DNA from: DASVNK01 sp964478815
GTDB lineage: Bacteria; Verrucomicrobiota; Verrucomicrobiia; Limisphaerales; SXQI01
DNA: 64,000 nucleotides
Direction of reading: 5' to 3'
Assembly (NCBI GenBank): GCA_964478815.1
Contig: CAYZKY010000004.1
Span: 1 to 64,000, forward strand
This document shows, in pieces, positions 25,901 to 37,900 of this stretch (its first letter is position 1; every line of letters begins with the position of its first letter). Position numbers and translations under genes: made by a program. Below the pieces are notes generated by a model. That model was not told the DNA's origin. It was given only the letters and a program-made list of their open reading frames with translations, and did not search any database.

Positions 25901-28900
25901 GGCCGCCGCAGTATTGATCAACGTGACGATTTGCTGCGCCGTCGTGACGCCGGCCTTGATATGTAGTTTCAGTTTATCCGCGTCGACACCCGTGTTGGTG
26001 TATTCGGCCGTGCCCGCCGCGCTCGCGGCGTCGTTGATGAAGATGATATTGACGCCGTTGTAAATCGGATCGGCGGATTTGGCAGTCACCACAAAGTCAT
26101 TGTTCGAACCCGGAACAGAGACGGTGACCGAGGGATTCGTCGCCGCCACCAAGCGAGGCGCGGTGCTGCCATCGTAGGAATAGCGATAAGACTGGCCATT
26201 GGAGGCCGAGGCGGTGAGCAAGAGGCGATTCGAGGAGAGCGCAAAGCTAGCCGGGTTCGAGCCGGTGGCTCCGGGCACGATGTCGTGGAAGCTGACCGTG
26301 CCTCCCACCGCCACTTGATAGAGCTCGACTCCCTTGGCGTCCGACGTGTCGCTCGCGGCAAAGATCAAATGCGTGCCGTTGAAGACGGTCAATCCAGTCG
26401 GGCTTCGCAACGTGCTGCGCACGAGGGCTGGGGTTCCGGTCGCCGCTTGAACATAGAGCGAGGCGACACCGGAGCTGGACGCGCGGAAATAGAGCTTGCC
26501 ATCGAACACCGTAAGTTCGGCCGGACTGGAGCTTGCGGTGCCCGTGGATTGATCGATGTCCGCGACGAGAGCCGCCGGATCGTCGCCCACGATGGAGTAG
26601 AGCTCGAAACCGACATCGTTCTTCGCCGAGAGGTAAAGCTTGCCGTCGAAAGCCACCCGAGCGCCAAAATCGCGAACCACGCTGGCAGTACCCGCGAAGG
26701 TGACGGGACTGAGCGCATTCGCCTGAGTCAGCCGATAGAGAGCTTGCGAAGCGCCCGAATTACTGACGGCGATAAAGGCGCGCTTCACTCCCGAAGCCTC
26801 GACCTGGGTCACTTCATAGAGGTCACCCGCGGCAATCGATGCGATGGGGGTTGAGGCCCCGCTGGTCGCGCGGAAGAGAGTAGGCTGGCCGGCGAGCGGA
26901 GCCACGAAGTAGATGGAGCCATTAAACTCGAAAAGCCCCGCCGGGTTGGCAATCGATCCCGACGCGCGGTTCACAAACGACACAAGCCGACCAGTGACCT
27001 GATACAAGGCGCGCTCGGACTGATGGTCGGCGACGAAATAGAGTGTCTGTCCATTGACCACGGTGAGCTGGGCGGGATTGGCGATGAGGTTGCCCTGCGA
27101 ATCGAGCAGACCGGCCGTATTGCCATCCGCCCGCAGCAAGCGGGTGGGCGCGCTGCCCGGATTGTGGATGAAATAGAGGCTGTCGCCGGTGCCACTCATC
27201 TGGCCGACCGAGCCGGCTGCCATCGTTTGCACGAGGGACGGCGAACCGGCGGAATCGCGCCAGATTTCGTCCCCATTGGCCGTGGTGACGACAAAGAACA
27301 GGTTGTCGCCCGCGGCGGTCAATTGGCGCGGCGTGGCAGAGAAGCTCGTCAGCAGACGAGTGCCATTGACGGTGCCGTCGGACAAATACAACTGCCAAGG
27401 CTGCGCAGCGGACACCTCATTCACGACCATGTAGAGCCGGTTTCCGATCACCGCGATGTCCGTGATGCCCGTGGGCAGGGTGCCTTGCGACTGAGCAACC
27501 GAGCGGAGGAAGAGCTTCACGCTCTCGATCTGTTCGGGCGTCCGCATGTACGGCAGGTATTGCGACAGATCGAATTCCGCGGCGGCGACACGCTGGCTGG
27601 CCGCATTCTCGTAAGCAGAAACCGGGATTTCCAGGAAGGCGCCACCGGTGTCAGGGCCTTGGTAATAGAGCCTGAGGCCGATATCGCCAAACTGCTGGAA
27701 GAAATCCACCTGAAGCTTATGGGCCCCCGCAGCGACCGTTTGCGGGGGGCTGGCCACGATGTGGAACCCATGCAGACCGTCATTGTCGATGAGCATCTCG
27801 GCCTGGCCATCCTGAGCCACATCCAGATAGAGGCGGCTCCCGTCATCGGATCCAATGGCGAAGGTGTACTGGCCGGCCTGTTGAATGTTCAGGAAGCCCG
27901 TGAAGCGGAGGGCGTAGAGATTCGACCGCTGCGCGGCGCCGAGATCGCTGCCCGCCAGGATGCCTTCCGCACGCTTGGTGGCATTGGCAAAGACCCCGTC
28001 GAGATTCCCAGGATAGTCGAAATAGGTATAAGTGAAAGTGACCGGCTCGTAGTGGCCGCCGAAGGCGTCGGGGACGAAAACGAGATACTCGTAGACGAAG
28101 CTCTGTTCCTGACCGGTATACTCGAAATACTCGTAGGCCAGACCATATCGAGAGCGAACTTCAAGGGTCGATCCGCCGCGATTGACCTGAACGCTGGCAT
28201 CGGAACCGGCGAGGTTGGCCACGTCGATCGGGCGAACGGCCTTGCTCTCGCGCTCGCGGGCGACTGGATCGAGGCGGATGAACTGACCGGCCTGGCCGTC
28301 GCCCAGCGTGGTAAACCGGTACCACCGTTCCTGCTCTCCGGACATGAGCACGTAGCGCGTGTCGTCCGGCAAGCCGTCGCCATTCAGGTCGTTGTCACGG
28401 AACAAGGAGGTTGAGCCGCTTCCGATATTCACGAGGAAGTCGCCGCTGCCGCTGATGGTCCGGTTGGCGAGGATGGCGTAGGCTTGAGGCAGTGTGAAGA
28501 GCAGGTTGGCACCATAAAGCAGGTAGAGGCGGCCGGCATCCGCGCGAGTCGTTCCCGAAGCGAAACCATCCGCACGCGGAGATCCGACGATCAGGTCGGA
28601 GATGCGATCACCGTTCAGATCCAAGGCCGGCGTCAGCGGCAGGACGCCCGCGAGATCGTTTTCGCCCTCGCCTTCGACAATGAAGTCAGCCGCGCCGAGA
28701 ACGAGATCGTTCCGTCCTGCCGCGGAGTAGAAGATGAAGACGCGACCCCGTTCCTGGATGTTCGAGATCAGGCTGGAAGGAGGAGCCAGGGTATCCGAGT
28801 AGTCCGTGGTCTGTCGAACGGAAGGCTGGCTGACGACGAGATCGAGCAAGCCGTCGCCATTGTAATCGCCCGCGGTGGCCGACAATGTGCCCAGCAGCGA

Positions 28901-31900
28901 CGTGGCGCCGAATCGGTCGGCGGCCAGCTGACGCACGGTGATCGCGGCGGTGGTGCCGACATCCACCAGCAAAAGCGGCTGGAGCGGAGCGTAGGCCGCT
29001 TTGCCGAACATGACGAGCAGACCTCCAGCCGATAGGAAATTGTCTTCGCGCGTGCGGGCGATGGCGAAGTCCGCGTATCCATCCTTGTTCAGATCGCCCA
29101 AGGCATAAAGGCCGCCACCTACGGCCGTGCCCCGGAACATGACCGAACCATCCTCATCAAGGCGCAAGCGATGCACCCCGGGCAGAAGGTCCGCCGGGCG
29201 GCCGGCGAGGACATAGACTCGTCCTTCCGAAGGAGCGCGCGAGGCCGGGTCCGCCCCGTAATCGAACCGGGCTGCGCCGAACCCAAGGTCGTCCAGACCG
29301 TCGCCGTTGACGTCGCCCAGGTGGGTCATGACTACGCCGACCGGACGGTAAGAGATGTAAAGCCGCCAATTATACAGCGTCCCTTCCACATCGGAGGAGG
29401 TGGGATCGTCGAACCGCAACTGCCATTCTCCGTTTGGATCGAGACCATTGAACACATCCGTATCAACTCCGGAAAGGGCGATGGAGCCCTGGCCATCGAC
29501 AAAGGTGAAGGTGGCTGAGGCCGCGTTGTTCGGCGCGATCAAGGTGCCGACGATATTGTGGCGGACGCCATCGGGCAGATCGACCTCCAGCGTGAGGTCC
29601 CGGATGACGCCGGGAACATCGGAAACAACCTGCGTGACGATCACGGGGTTGGTCAGGACCCGCACCGACCAAGAGGTGAGACTGCCCACGAAATCGCCGT
29701 GGGTGTCGACTATCTCCAAACGCCAACGAGCATTCGGATTGAGGCCATCCAAGCCGCTCAACGTATTGGCCGCACCGGTGACGGTTTCCGGGCGGTAACT
29801 GCCGGAGAACGGTCCGCCGGCGAAGACGGCGCTCGAATCCTGGTCGAACGTGACGTTATTCAGCGAGGTTCCATGATGGCCATTGTCCGCGCGCACGAGA
29901 CCGACGCGGAGCTGGTGGCCGAGTTGGTCGTCGTAAACCAGGACGAGCTGCAACCCATTAAGGTCTTCGTGGGCGATATTGACCGTGACATTGACGTCGC
30001 TGATGGTGGATCCACCGGCGTGACCGCTGGTCTCGACCTCCGAGGCGACGACGTCGTCCGTCTTCGCGTTTATCTGCATAAACTGGAGGACACCGGCTTG
30101 TTGCACCCGGCTGTAGAGGCGCAACTCCCAATTGCCCTCCCAATTGGCGCCAACGTTCGCGATCTCCGTGTGCCAGGCAGCAGGATCGAGCGGGCGGAAG
30201 GAGCCATTGTAGGGCGGGAATCCCCCCCCCACCACATCAAAGCCGCTGAGGTCAAACCGGGTCCCCGCGAGGAAGTTCCCGAACAGGTTGCCGTAATCGA
30301 AAAGCGTGAATGCCCGCCCGTTCGGAGATACCAAGACGCCCCGGAGTTGGCTTAAGTCCGGATGGCTCAGGCTGAGCAGGAAGTCCATATCGGTCAAGCC
30401 ACCCGTGAGGTTGCTGCCGATGGGCAAGCTGGCGACCGTCTCCGACTCGGTGCCCTGTTCCGTGACATTCAATCGCCAACCGATAATCGCTCCGGATTCA
30501 ATGGCGGGATGGTGATCGACCACGCGCAAGGTCCAGATGCCGTTGGCGATGGAAGCCGACATGCCCGCCAGCACCGACAATGGAGACTCGGGCCGGTAGG
30601 TGCCGGCGAAGGGCGCAAATCCGGCTCCAATATGCGTTCCCGCCGCATCATCGAAAACGGTGTAAGTGCTACCGCTTCCGAAATTCTGCCCACCGCCTCC
30701 GCGACGATTCACGAGAGCGACAACCTGACCGTCCGGAGAAATCAAGTAAATCGCAAGATCGCTATCGTAAGTGTAATTTAAACGAATCTCGACCGTGACG
30801 CTCAATACGGTGCTTAGAACACCGCTCATCAGGAAAGCACTATCGGTGATCACCGGACCGCCGGAGTATTCGTTGATCGTCAAATTGGGAGACGCGGATC
30901 CGGTTCGAACCGGGTTGGAAGTGCCCGCGATCGCGGAACCGGGCGAGGACTCCCCAACCGCCGAAGGGGTGATGCCCACGACATTGCCGTTGCCGACCGT
31001 GGTCGAATTAGGCACAGGGACCGCCAGGACACCGCTGTCAAAGACCGCCGTATAAAGTTCAAGATCGACCCGCCGAGCGCTGTCGGTGGTATTGATCGGC
31101 GACACAGCAGTGCCATACGGCTGCGCGGCCAGCCAAGCCTGCCCTCGGAACACGTAGCCATAGCCATTATTCGCGATGGGGGTTTGCGAAATGATGGCGA
31201 GATCGGAATAGCGCCGGCCATTCGCGGGATTCAAATCGCCGAAGAAGCTGAGGGTCGTCACCGACACGTCTCCTCCGATCAATTCGCCCGGGGAGAGAAC
31301 AATCTGGCGCAGATAGCGGGCATCCAGATCCGCGATTTGATCCAACACGCGCGGGAGCGGATGACGCGTGCCGCCCGCAAAGACCGTGACGATCGTCGAG
31401 ACGTTGTCCGAACGCGCGAAAACCAGATCAGTTGTGCCATCCGCATCCAAGTCTCCCATGCGGGCAGCCGGCTGGCCAAACACCGAGAGGTCCACGATCA
31501 AATTCGCCTTGGTAAACGCTTCCTCAAGGCCGATCGCCTGGAAGGGGCCGTAGTAAATGTAGGCATTGTTCCGGCCAAAGACCATGAAGTCGTCCCGTCC
31601 GTCGCCGTTGAAATCCCCGATGTTCAGCGCGTTGGCTAATTGTTCGTTGCCGCCGACTCCCTCGATAACGAACGCTTCATTGATGCCTGGCCGCGTGTTG
31701 GTTCCTCCGGATCCGGAGATATCGATACCGGTATTGTTGACACCGGTGGGATTCGAAGCCACCGGCGACGCGAGTTCGAAGACATAAGGCCGCGGCAGGC
31801 TCGGCTCCGGATCAATCTCGGGATCGAAGAAATTATTCAGATCAGCGCCGAAGTAGACGCGGAGCGAGGTCCCTTGCAACTCGGCAAGCGCGACTTCGTC

Positions 31901-34900
31901 GAGGCCATCCTGAGCGGCGGGCGGGATGCGGTTGAGATCGCCGACAAATGCAAAGAGCCCGAGCGGGACGGTGGCTCCAGCTTCTTCGACGAAGGAGGAT
32001 TGAAGCGGCTCGAACACCACGGCCGGTTGCGGCTGGAGGCTCGAGGTGAAGAAATCCGACGAGCCGCGGTAAATCGCACCGATGGCGTGGACGAGGTAGC
32101 TGCCGCCCTGATCGATGCGAGGCGTGCGCTCGAGGATGACGACGGCGACATCCCGGAACGAATCGGTGTCGTAGCGACCAGAATTAACGATCCATTGGCC
32201 AGCCGGCAGCGTACGGGAACCCAGATCGCCAGTGCGGCCGCCAGGCACGATGACCGAGCCGAGAAGACTGGTGACGGCAAACTCTTCGCGAGCATCCCCG
32301 CCCACGTTACCCAATGGGACAAGCGATGCGCCGGCCAGCGCGGTTGAAGACGTCAGGAAGCTGGCGGACGTGGTCAAATCCACGATGCCGGCGGCCGAGA
32401 GGGCGTTCGCGACGATGTAAACTCGATTCGACGTGAGATCGATTAGTCCGAGTTCGCCGGCACCGGAGCCATCGAAATTCCCGAGCCCGGCAAAGCTGCC
32501 GAGCGAGCCGACAGAGAACGCTCGCGGCAACGAGGCGATGCCGCCGGAGAGGAGTCCAATTCCTGAAGCGAGATAAACCAATCCGCCGTGCCGAACGGCT
32601 AGCTCCGAGCCGGCAACACCATCAAGGTCGCCGACCATGCTGGCGCGCACGAGGCCAGCTCCCGACGCTGGAGTTAATTTGAGGCTAAACTGGGTCGCGA
32701 GGTTGATCGGCGCTGGCGTCCCGCCCGAGCCCAGATAGGTGGCGAGGATGTTGGCACTGCCATGGAGCACATAGACCGCGGCATCCGGACTGTCCGCGCC
32801 CGTGGTGCGGGCAACGGTGACGACGAGATCGTCGCGGCCATCGCCATTGAGGTCGCCGGGAGTGCCGATAAAGCTCTGGAGCGCTTGCTTGCCGTTGGCG
32901 GCGTTGCTGACCGAATCCCGCAGTAACGGAGCCGGCAGGTCGATCGTCAGGCTGCGGAAGTTAAGGCTGAATTCCGATGCGGTGTCGAACCGGCCATTGC
33001 CGTTCAGATCTTCGCCCGAATCGAACAGGCCGTTGCTGTTCAGATCCTCGTTAACGTGGCCGCCCAGATGGATGCGGATCGAGCTGGACCCGGTGCCGAA
33101 GATATTATCGCGGACACCGCCGATAAAGTCGTCGTAGCCGTCTCCATTGAGATCGCCGATGGGGATGACGACCGGGCGGAAGGCCACATCCTGGTCGGAA
33201 CGGATATTGAGGTCCACATCGCCGGGCTGGGCATCAATGGTGCCGCCAACTCCGGGAGCGTTGGCGCTTTGCTCCAGGAACACCAACTTATAGCCACCCA
33301 TCGCCACCGGCTGGCTGGCGCTCGACTGCATGGATTTGAACCCGAGCTGGGGCGCATTGCTGGTGAGATCAAGCGTGATGGCGATAGCGCCGGCACTCAT
33401 GCGGGAGAAGACGATGTATCCGCCTTCGTTGTAGGCGAAGACGCGTCCACCCAGATTCGCCGCCGCCAACGCTGTATTGATGCTGCCGATCAAGGCATCC
33501 AGCGAACCGCCGGGTGCGTTGACTGTGATATTGAAGTTCTCAGCGCCCAAGGTGAGCGTGAAGCGGGCTGCCGCAGAGTTCTGGAAGGCACCGTTGCTCG
33601 GGCCGGGACTGGCGGCTTTCACCTGCTGCGCGCGCAAATTTACGACCCGGAGGATGTAATAATCCGGCACGCCGCTGAAGCGCTCCACCGGCAGGATGGA
33701 CAGTGCCTCGCTCGAATCGGTGTCTTGCGCGGCAAAGAGGAAGAGCCGCGAATTGCGCAATTCCGGGCGATTGAAGAGCGCCTGCGAGGCGGGATCGTCA
33801 AAGACCAGCGAAATCATGTCCGGAGTGAGCCACGCCGCACCGGTCGCATGAAGCTGCTTCACCGCATCCGGAGTGCGGATGATGTAGTAATCCCCGAGAT
33901 CGCCTTCGTGGAGCGTCAAACCCCCGACCTCAAGACCGGCGGTGAGTTCCGGCAGGAAGGCGGCGAAGTTCACGTCGTCATTAATCCCATCAAGCCCACC
34001 CCGGGTGACGAATTCGTAGTCGTCCGGCTGCGAGGTGGTATTGCCCGCGAGCAAATCCTTCCCGCCGCCGCCGTCGATCACATCATCGCCGGGACCGCCT
34101 GCGATAAAATCGGTGCCTTCATCGCCGAAGATCGCGTCGTTGAAAGCTCCGCCGAAGAGACGATCATTCCCGCCGCCGCCGTGAATCTCAAGTTCGGCCA
34201 AATTCGCTCCCTGCTGGAGGTCGCCGGGCTTGATGCCCCATTCTTCCAACCGGTTCGGGAAGACGAAGGACGCATCGCCACGGAAGACGTCGTTGCCGCG
34301 GCGAAGATCGATCAAGGTCTTCTCGACGCCGTTCGTCTGATAATAGGCATAAAGTTGGGTGAAGGCCGTTTTACCTACGCCCGACTGGCCGGAACTGAAG
34401 CCAAGCAAGGCGCCGGCTGCCTCGATCAACGAGTTCTTCCTGGAGATGGCGAGCGAACGGTCGGCCGCCAGATCGGTCGTCAAAAAGACCAATCGACCTT
34501 TATCGGCACCGACCGCGATGCGGTCGGTCAGGTCTTCCGTGGAGCCCGCCGGGTTGCGCGCAAGCCGCATCGCCACGGCAATATCGCGCGCGAGATCCGC
34601 AATCGAATTATTGATGTCCGCGAAAAGCGTCGATTGCGGGCCGGAGTCGGTGAATCCAAAAGCGGTGAGTTCCGACGAGAGTTTGCCAGGGGCCACCGTC
34701 GCGCTGATGGTGGAAGCTTCGACGATGCCGGCGACCGCAAAGGCGAGCCGGCCGGTGGCAGTATCACGCTCAGCCCGAACGCTGCCGGCGAAAGCGCTGG
34801 TGGCGAGTTGAGCATTGATCTTCGAAACGAAGGCATCGACGTCGGCCGCGGTTTGATCGAGCGTGATCGTCACGCTGCTCTCGGCCCCGAGCGACAGACG

Positions 34901-37900
34901 GAAACTGCGAGTCTGGCCAGCGGAGATCGCCGTGACGTCGTTCGGGGCGATCAACCGCCCGGCACCCATCTCCTTCAAAACCGTGATTTCATATTCTATC
35001 CCGCCAAGGACGATCCCGAAAGTAGTGTCGGCGGAGAGACGGCCATCGACCGGCGGGCTGTTCTGACCAGTCAGGGTGATGCCGGGGAGAGCCTCCGTAA
35101 CGAACCGCTGGTTGGCAACATCCCAAACCAAAGTGGTGAATTCGTAGCGATGGAGGATTCGATTGTAACGAATCGAAGCAAAATCCGGGATGGGACGGCT
35201 CAGATTGTCCAGATCTCCACCCATGAAGAGCACTCGATCATTTCCGGCATCGCCGTATAACTCGTCGACCGTGGTCGGGATGTACGTCTGAGTCGGATCG
35301 TTCTTGAGAGCGGGCAACGCGTCGGGCGTGATCTGGAAGATATCGTCGCCCGGGCCGCCAAACAGCAAGTCGCTCGCCTGGCGGTCCATCCCTCCGGAAA
35401 GAACGTCGTTGCCCGGGCCGCCGAAGATCCAGTCTTCACCCATGCCGCCCTGCAAGCGATCATTGCCCGGGCCTCCGAGGAGAACATCCTTCCGCACCGT
35501 GTTTGTGGTCGCGGCGTAGTTCACGGTCTCCTCGACGGGTCCGGATTCGAGAATGAAATTTAGGGTGTAAATGGTCGGAACCAGATTCGGCGAACTGATC
35601 TTCAGGAGATAGCTCCGTCCGGCTTCCAAGCCCGCCAGCGAGATTAGTCCGTTGGATTTTCCGGAAAGATTCAGGATCGAATAGCCCGCACCGCCGATTC
35701 CTGGGTAGAGTTCGTAGCCGCGATCAGTCTGGTAAAGCATCGCGCGGAAGGGCATGGCAGAGGCATTGGCGGTATTCGCGGCGTTCAGGGCAGCAATGAC
35801 TTGCGCGGCGGTGCTCTCGCCATCCTTGATTGTGATGGTGAGCGTGCGGTTGGCCGAGTCGTAAGCCACCGTTTCGGAGCCGGTCGCCGAAGCTCCACCG
35901 ACAAACTTGACCGAGACCCCGTTCAGGGCCGACCCAGGCGAAGCGGCTGCCACGACCAAGGCATTTTGCGAGCCGCGCGGATTGACTGTAGTCAGACCAG
36001 CGGTGGTGGTGTCGCCGCCCGAAATGGCTGCGTTGGACGGCAGATTGTTGAGAATCAGCTTGCCCTGGCCCGAATTCGTGCCCAACTGCGCGACCCGGAC
36101 ATAATAGCTCCCCCGCAACAGGCCATTCAGGCTCAGAGTCGCTGCGTTTGCAGCGACAGTAGTGGCGGTCCGCACGACCTGTCCGTCGGCGTCGAGAATG
36201 GCAAGTTCGAGCAATTCGTCCGCCCCGGTGGCCAGGATGCTGAACTTATCGGAAGCGGCAGCATCGCGATCGAGATTGAAGCGGAAATAATCCACGTCAC
36301 TGGCCGCGTGGAGGTTCAGGTTGGTAATCCGACCAAGGTCGGCAATGCTGGCCAAGCCAAAGGCGGTTTCCAAGGAGTTGTTGGCCGTGCTAGTCAGATC
36401 CGGTCCGTCCGGATTAATCGCCACGGGAGCAAAAGTGCCAAACTGCTGCAAATTCTCGAGGTCGAAGATCGCGAGCCCAAGGCCATCAAGCTGAGAAGCG
36501 CTGCTGAGCTCGATGCGCGGATTGCCGGTGGCCGGAATGTGACCGAGCTGGAAGACGTAGTAGTCTTCGTCCTCCGGATTATCGACAGTCAATCCGGTGA
36601 AGCTGCTGTTGCGCGCGACCACATAAACGGCACGGGCCGTCTGGCCATTGGCGAAATGCAGCTCCGTGATCATCGCGTTATTCGCAGGAATACTCAGCGT
36701 GAGCATCGCATTCGGGCGCGGGAGCAAGGTGTAGAAGCGGATGCGCTGATCGACCTGGCCGGCCCGGACGGTGGTCTGGAGCCCAGCCGCGGCGATGGCG
36801 TCATTGAGATCGCTGACCAGATCCGCCACCGAGGTGTTTGCGGCACCATCAATGCCATTCGTCGCTGCCGCCGAGACGCGAACGATCAACGGCGCTCCAT
36901 TCCCGATGCTGACGCCGAATTGGAGATCGGTCTGAATCTGACCGTTGGCCGGGGCATCGGCCGAAGCGGTCACGATGGCCTGGCCGGCAATGTCCTCCGG
37001 CTTGAAGCCCAACGCGGTTACTACGTTCGAAGCGTCATCCATGTTGGGCTTAATCTGGATGGATGTGACCCGGCTCGATGGCGCAGGGAGGAATCCGATC
37101 TTGTTGCCAAAAGCTTTGGCCACAATCTGGCTCAGGCCGGCGCTGGACAGTGCGGCATTCAGATCCGCGACCAGATCGGCAATTGCGGCGTTGCTGCCCA
37201 GACCATTGACGCCGCCGTGAGCCAGCGTCAGAACGTAAGCGTCATTCGAGCCGTTCAGCAGCAAGTTAACCCTGGCTGTCTGGTTGAGCTGCAAGCCTAG
37301 GGTAAAGTCAGATAGTTCCGACCGGCCGATCAAGGCGGCTACACCCAGGGAACTAGCGGCGGTTGGGATATCATTCCGGTGCGGACGCTCGGTTTGGTCA
37401 GTCAAAATCGCGTTGCCGGAGAGGAATTCGACGGTGTCATCCCCATCGCCGGCATCGACCCAGACGGTCTTCTGGACGGTTGGGCCAACGGTAACCCTGT
37501 CGTTGCCGCCCAAGGCATCCACGATGATCGCGATGAAGTCGCCCTCCGGCGGCAGAAGGTTGCTCTCCATCTGCTGCTGGCGGTAATTGAGCTTGGCCAC
37601 GGCGGCTTGATTACCGGCTCCCGCACCGCCGGTCTGAGCTTGTTCGCGCAGGGCGCTGAAATCGACATAACTATCGACGGGATTCCAGATCGAGTTGCCG
37701 TTGCTGTCGGTGGCATTGAAGTTCAGCTTGACCTGAGCGGCGAAGGTGAAATTGCCGTTATTATTGGTAAGGCGGGTGATCAGGTGCAAATCCTGGAACA
37801 GCCCGGGCTCGGTCACGAAGTCGACGTTGATGACGTCATCCGCGTTGCTGCCTCGGTAGTACCAAACTTTGTCGCTTTCGCGCGCGTATTGCTTCCAGTC

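Noticed and set aside
33056..35260. Plus-strand open frame of 734 codons
   Set aside because: Antisense to FG-GAP, RTX and IN-like coding sequence. The translation is Arg/Asp/Glu-rich without family motifs.
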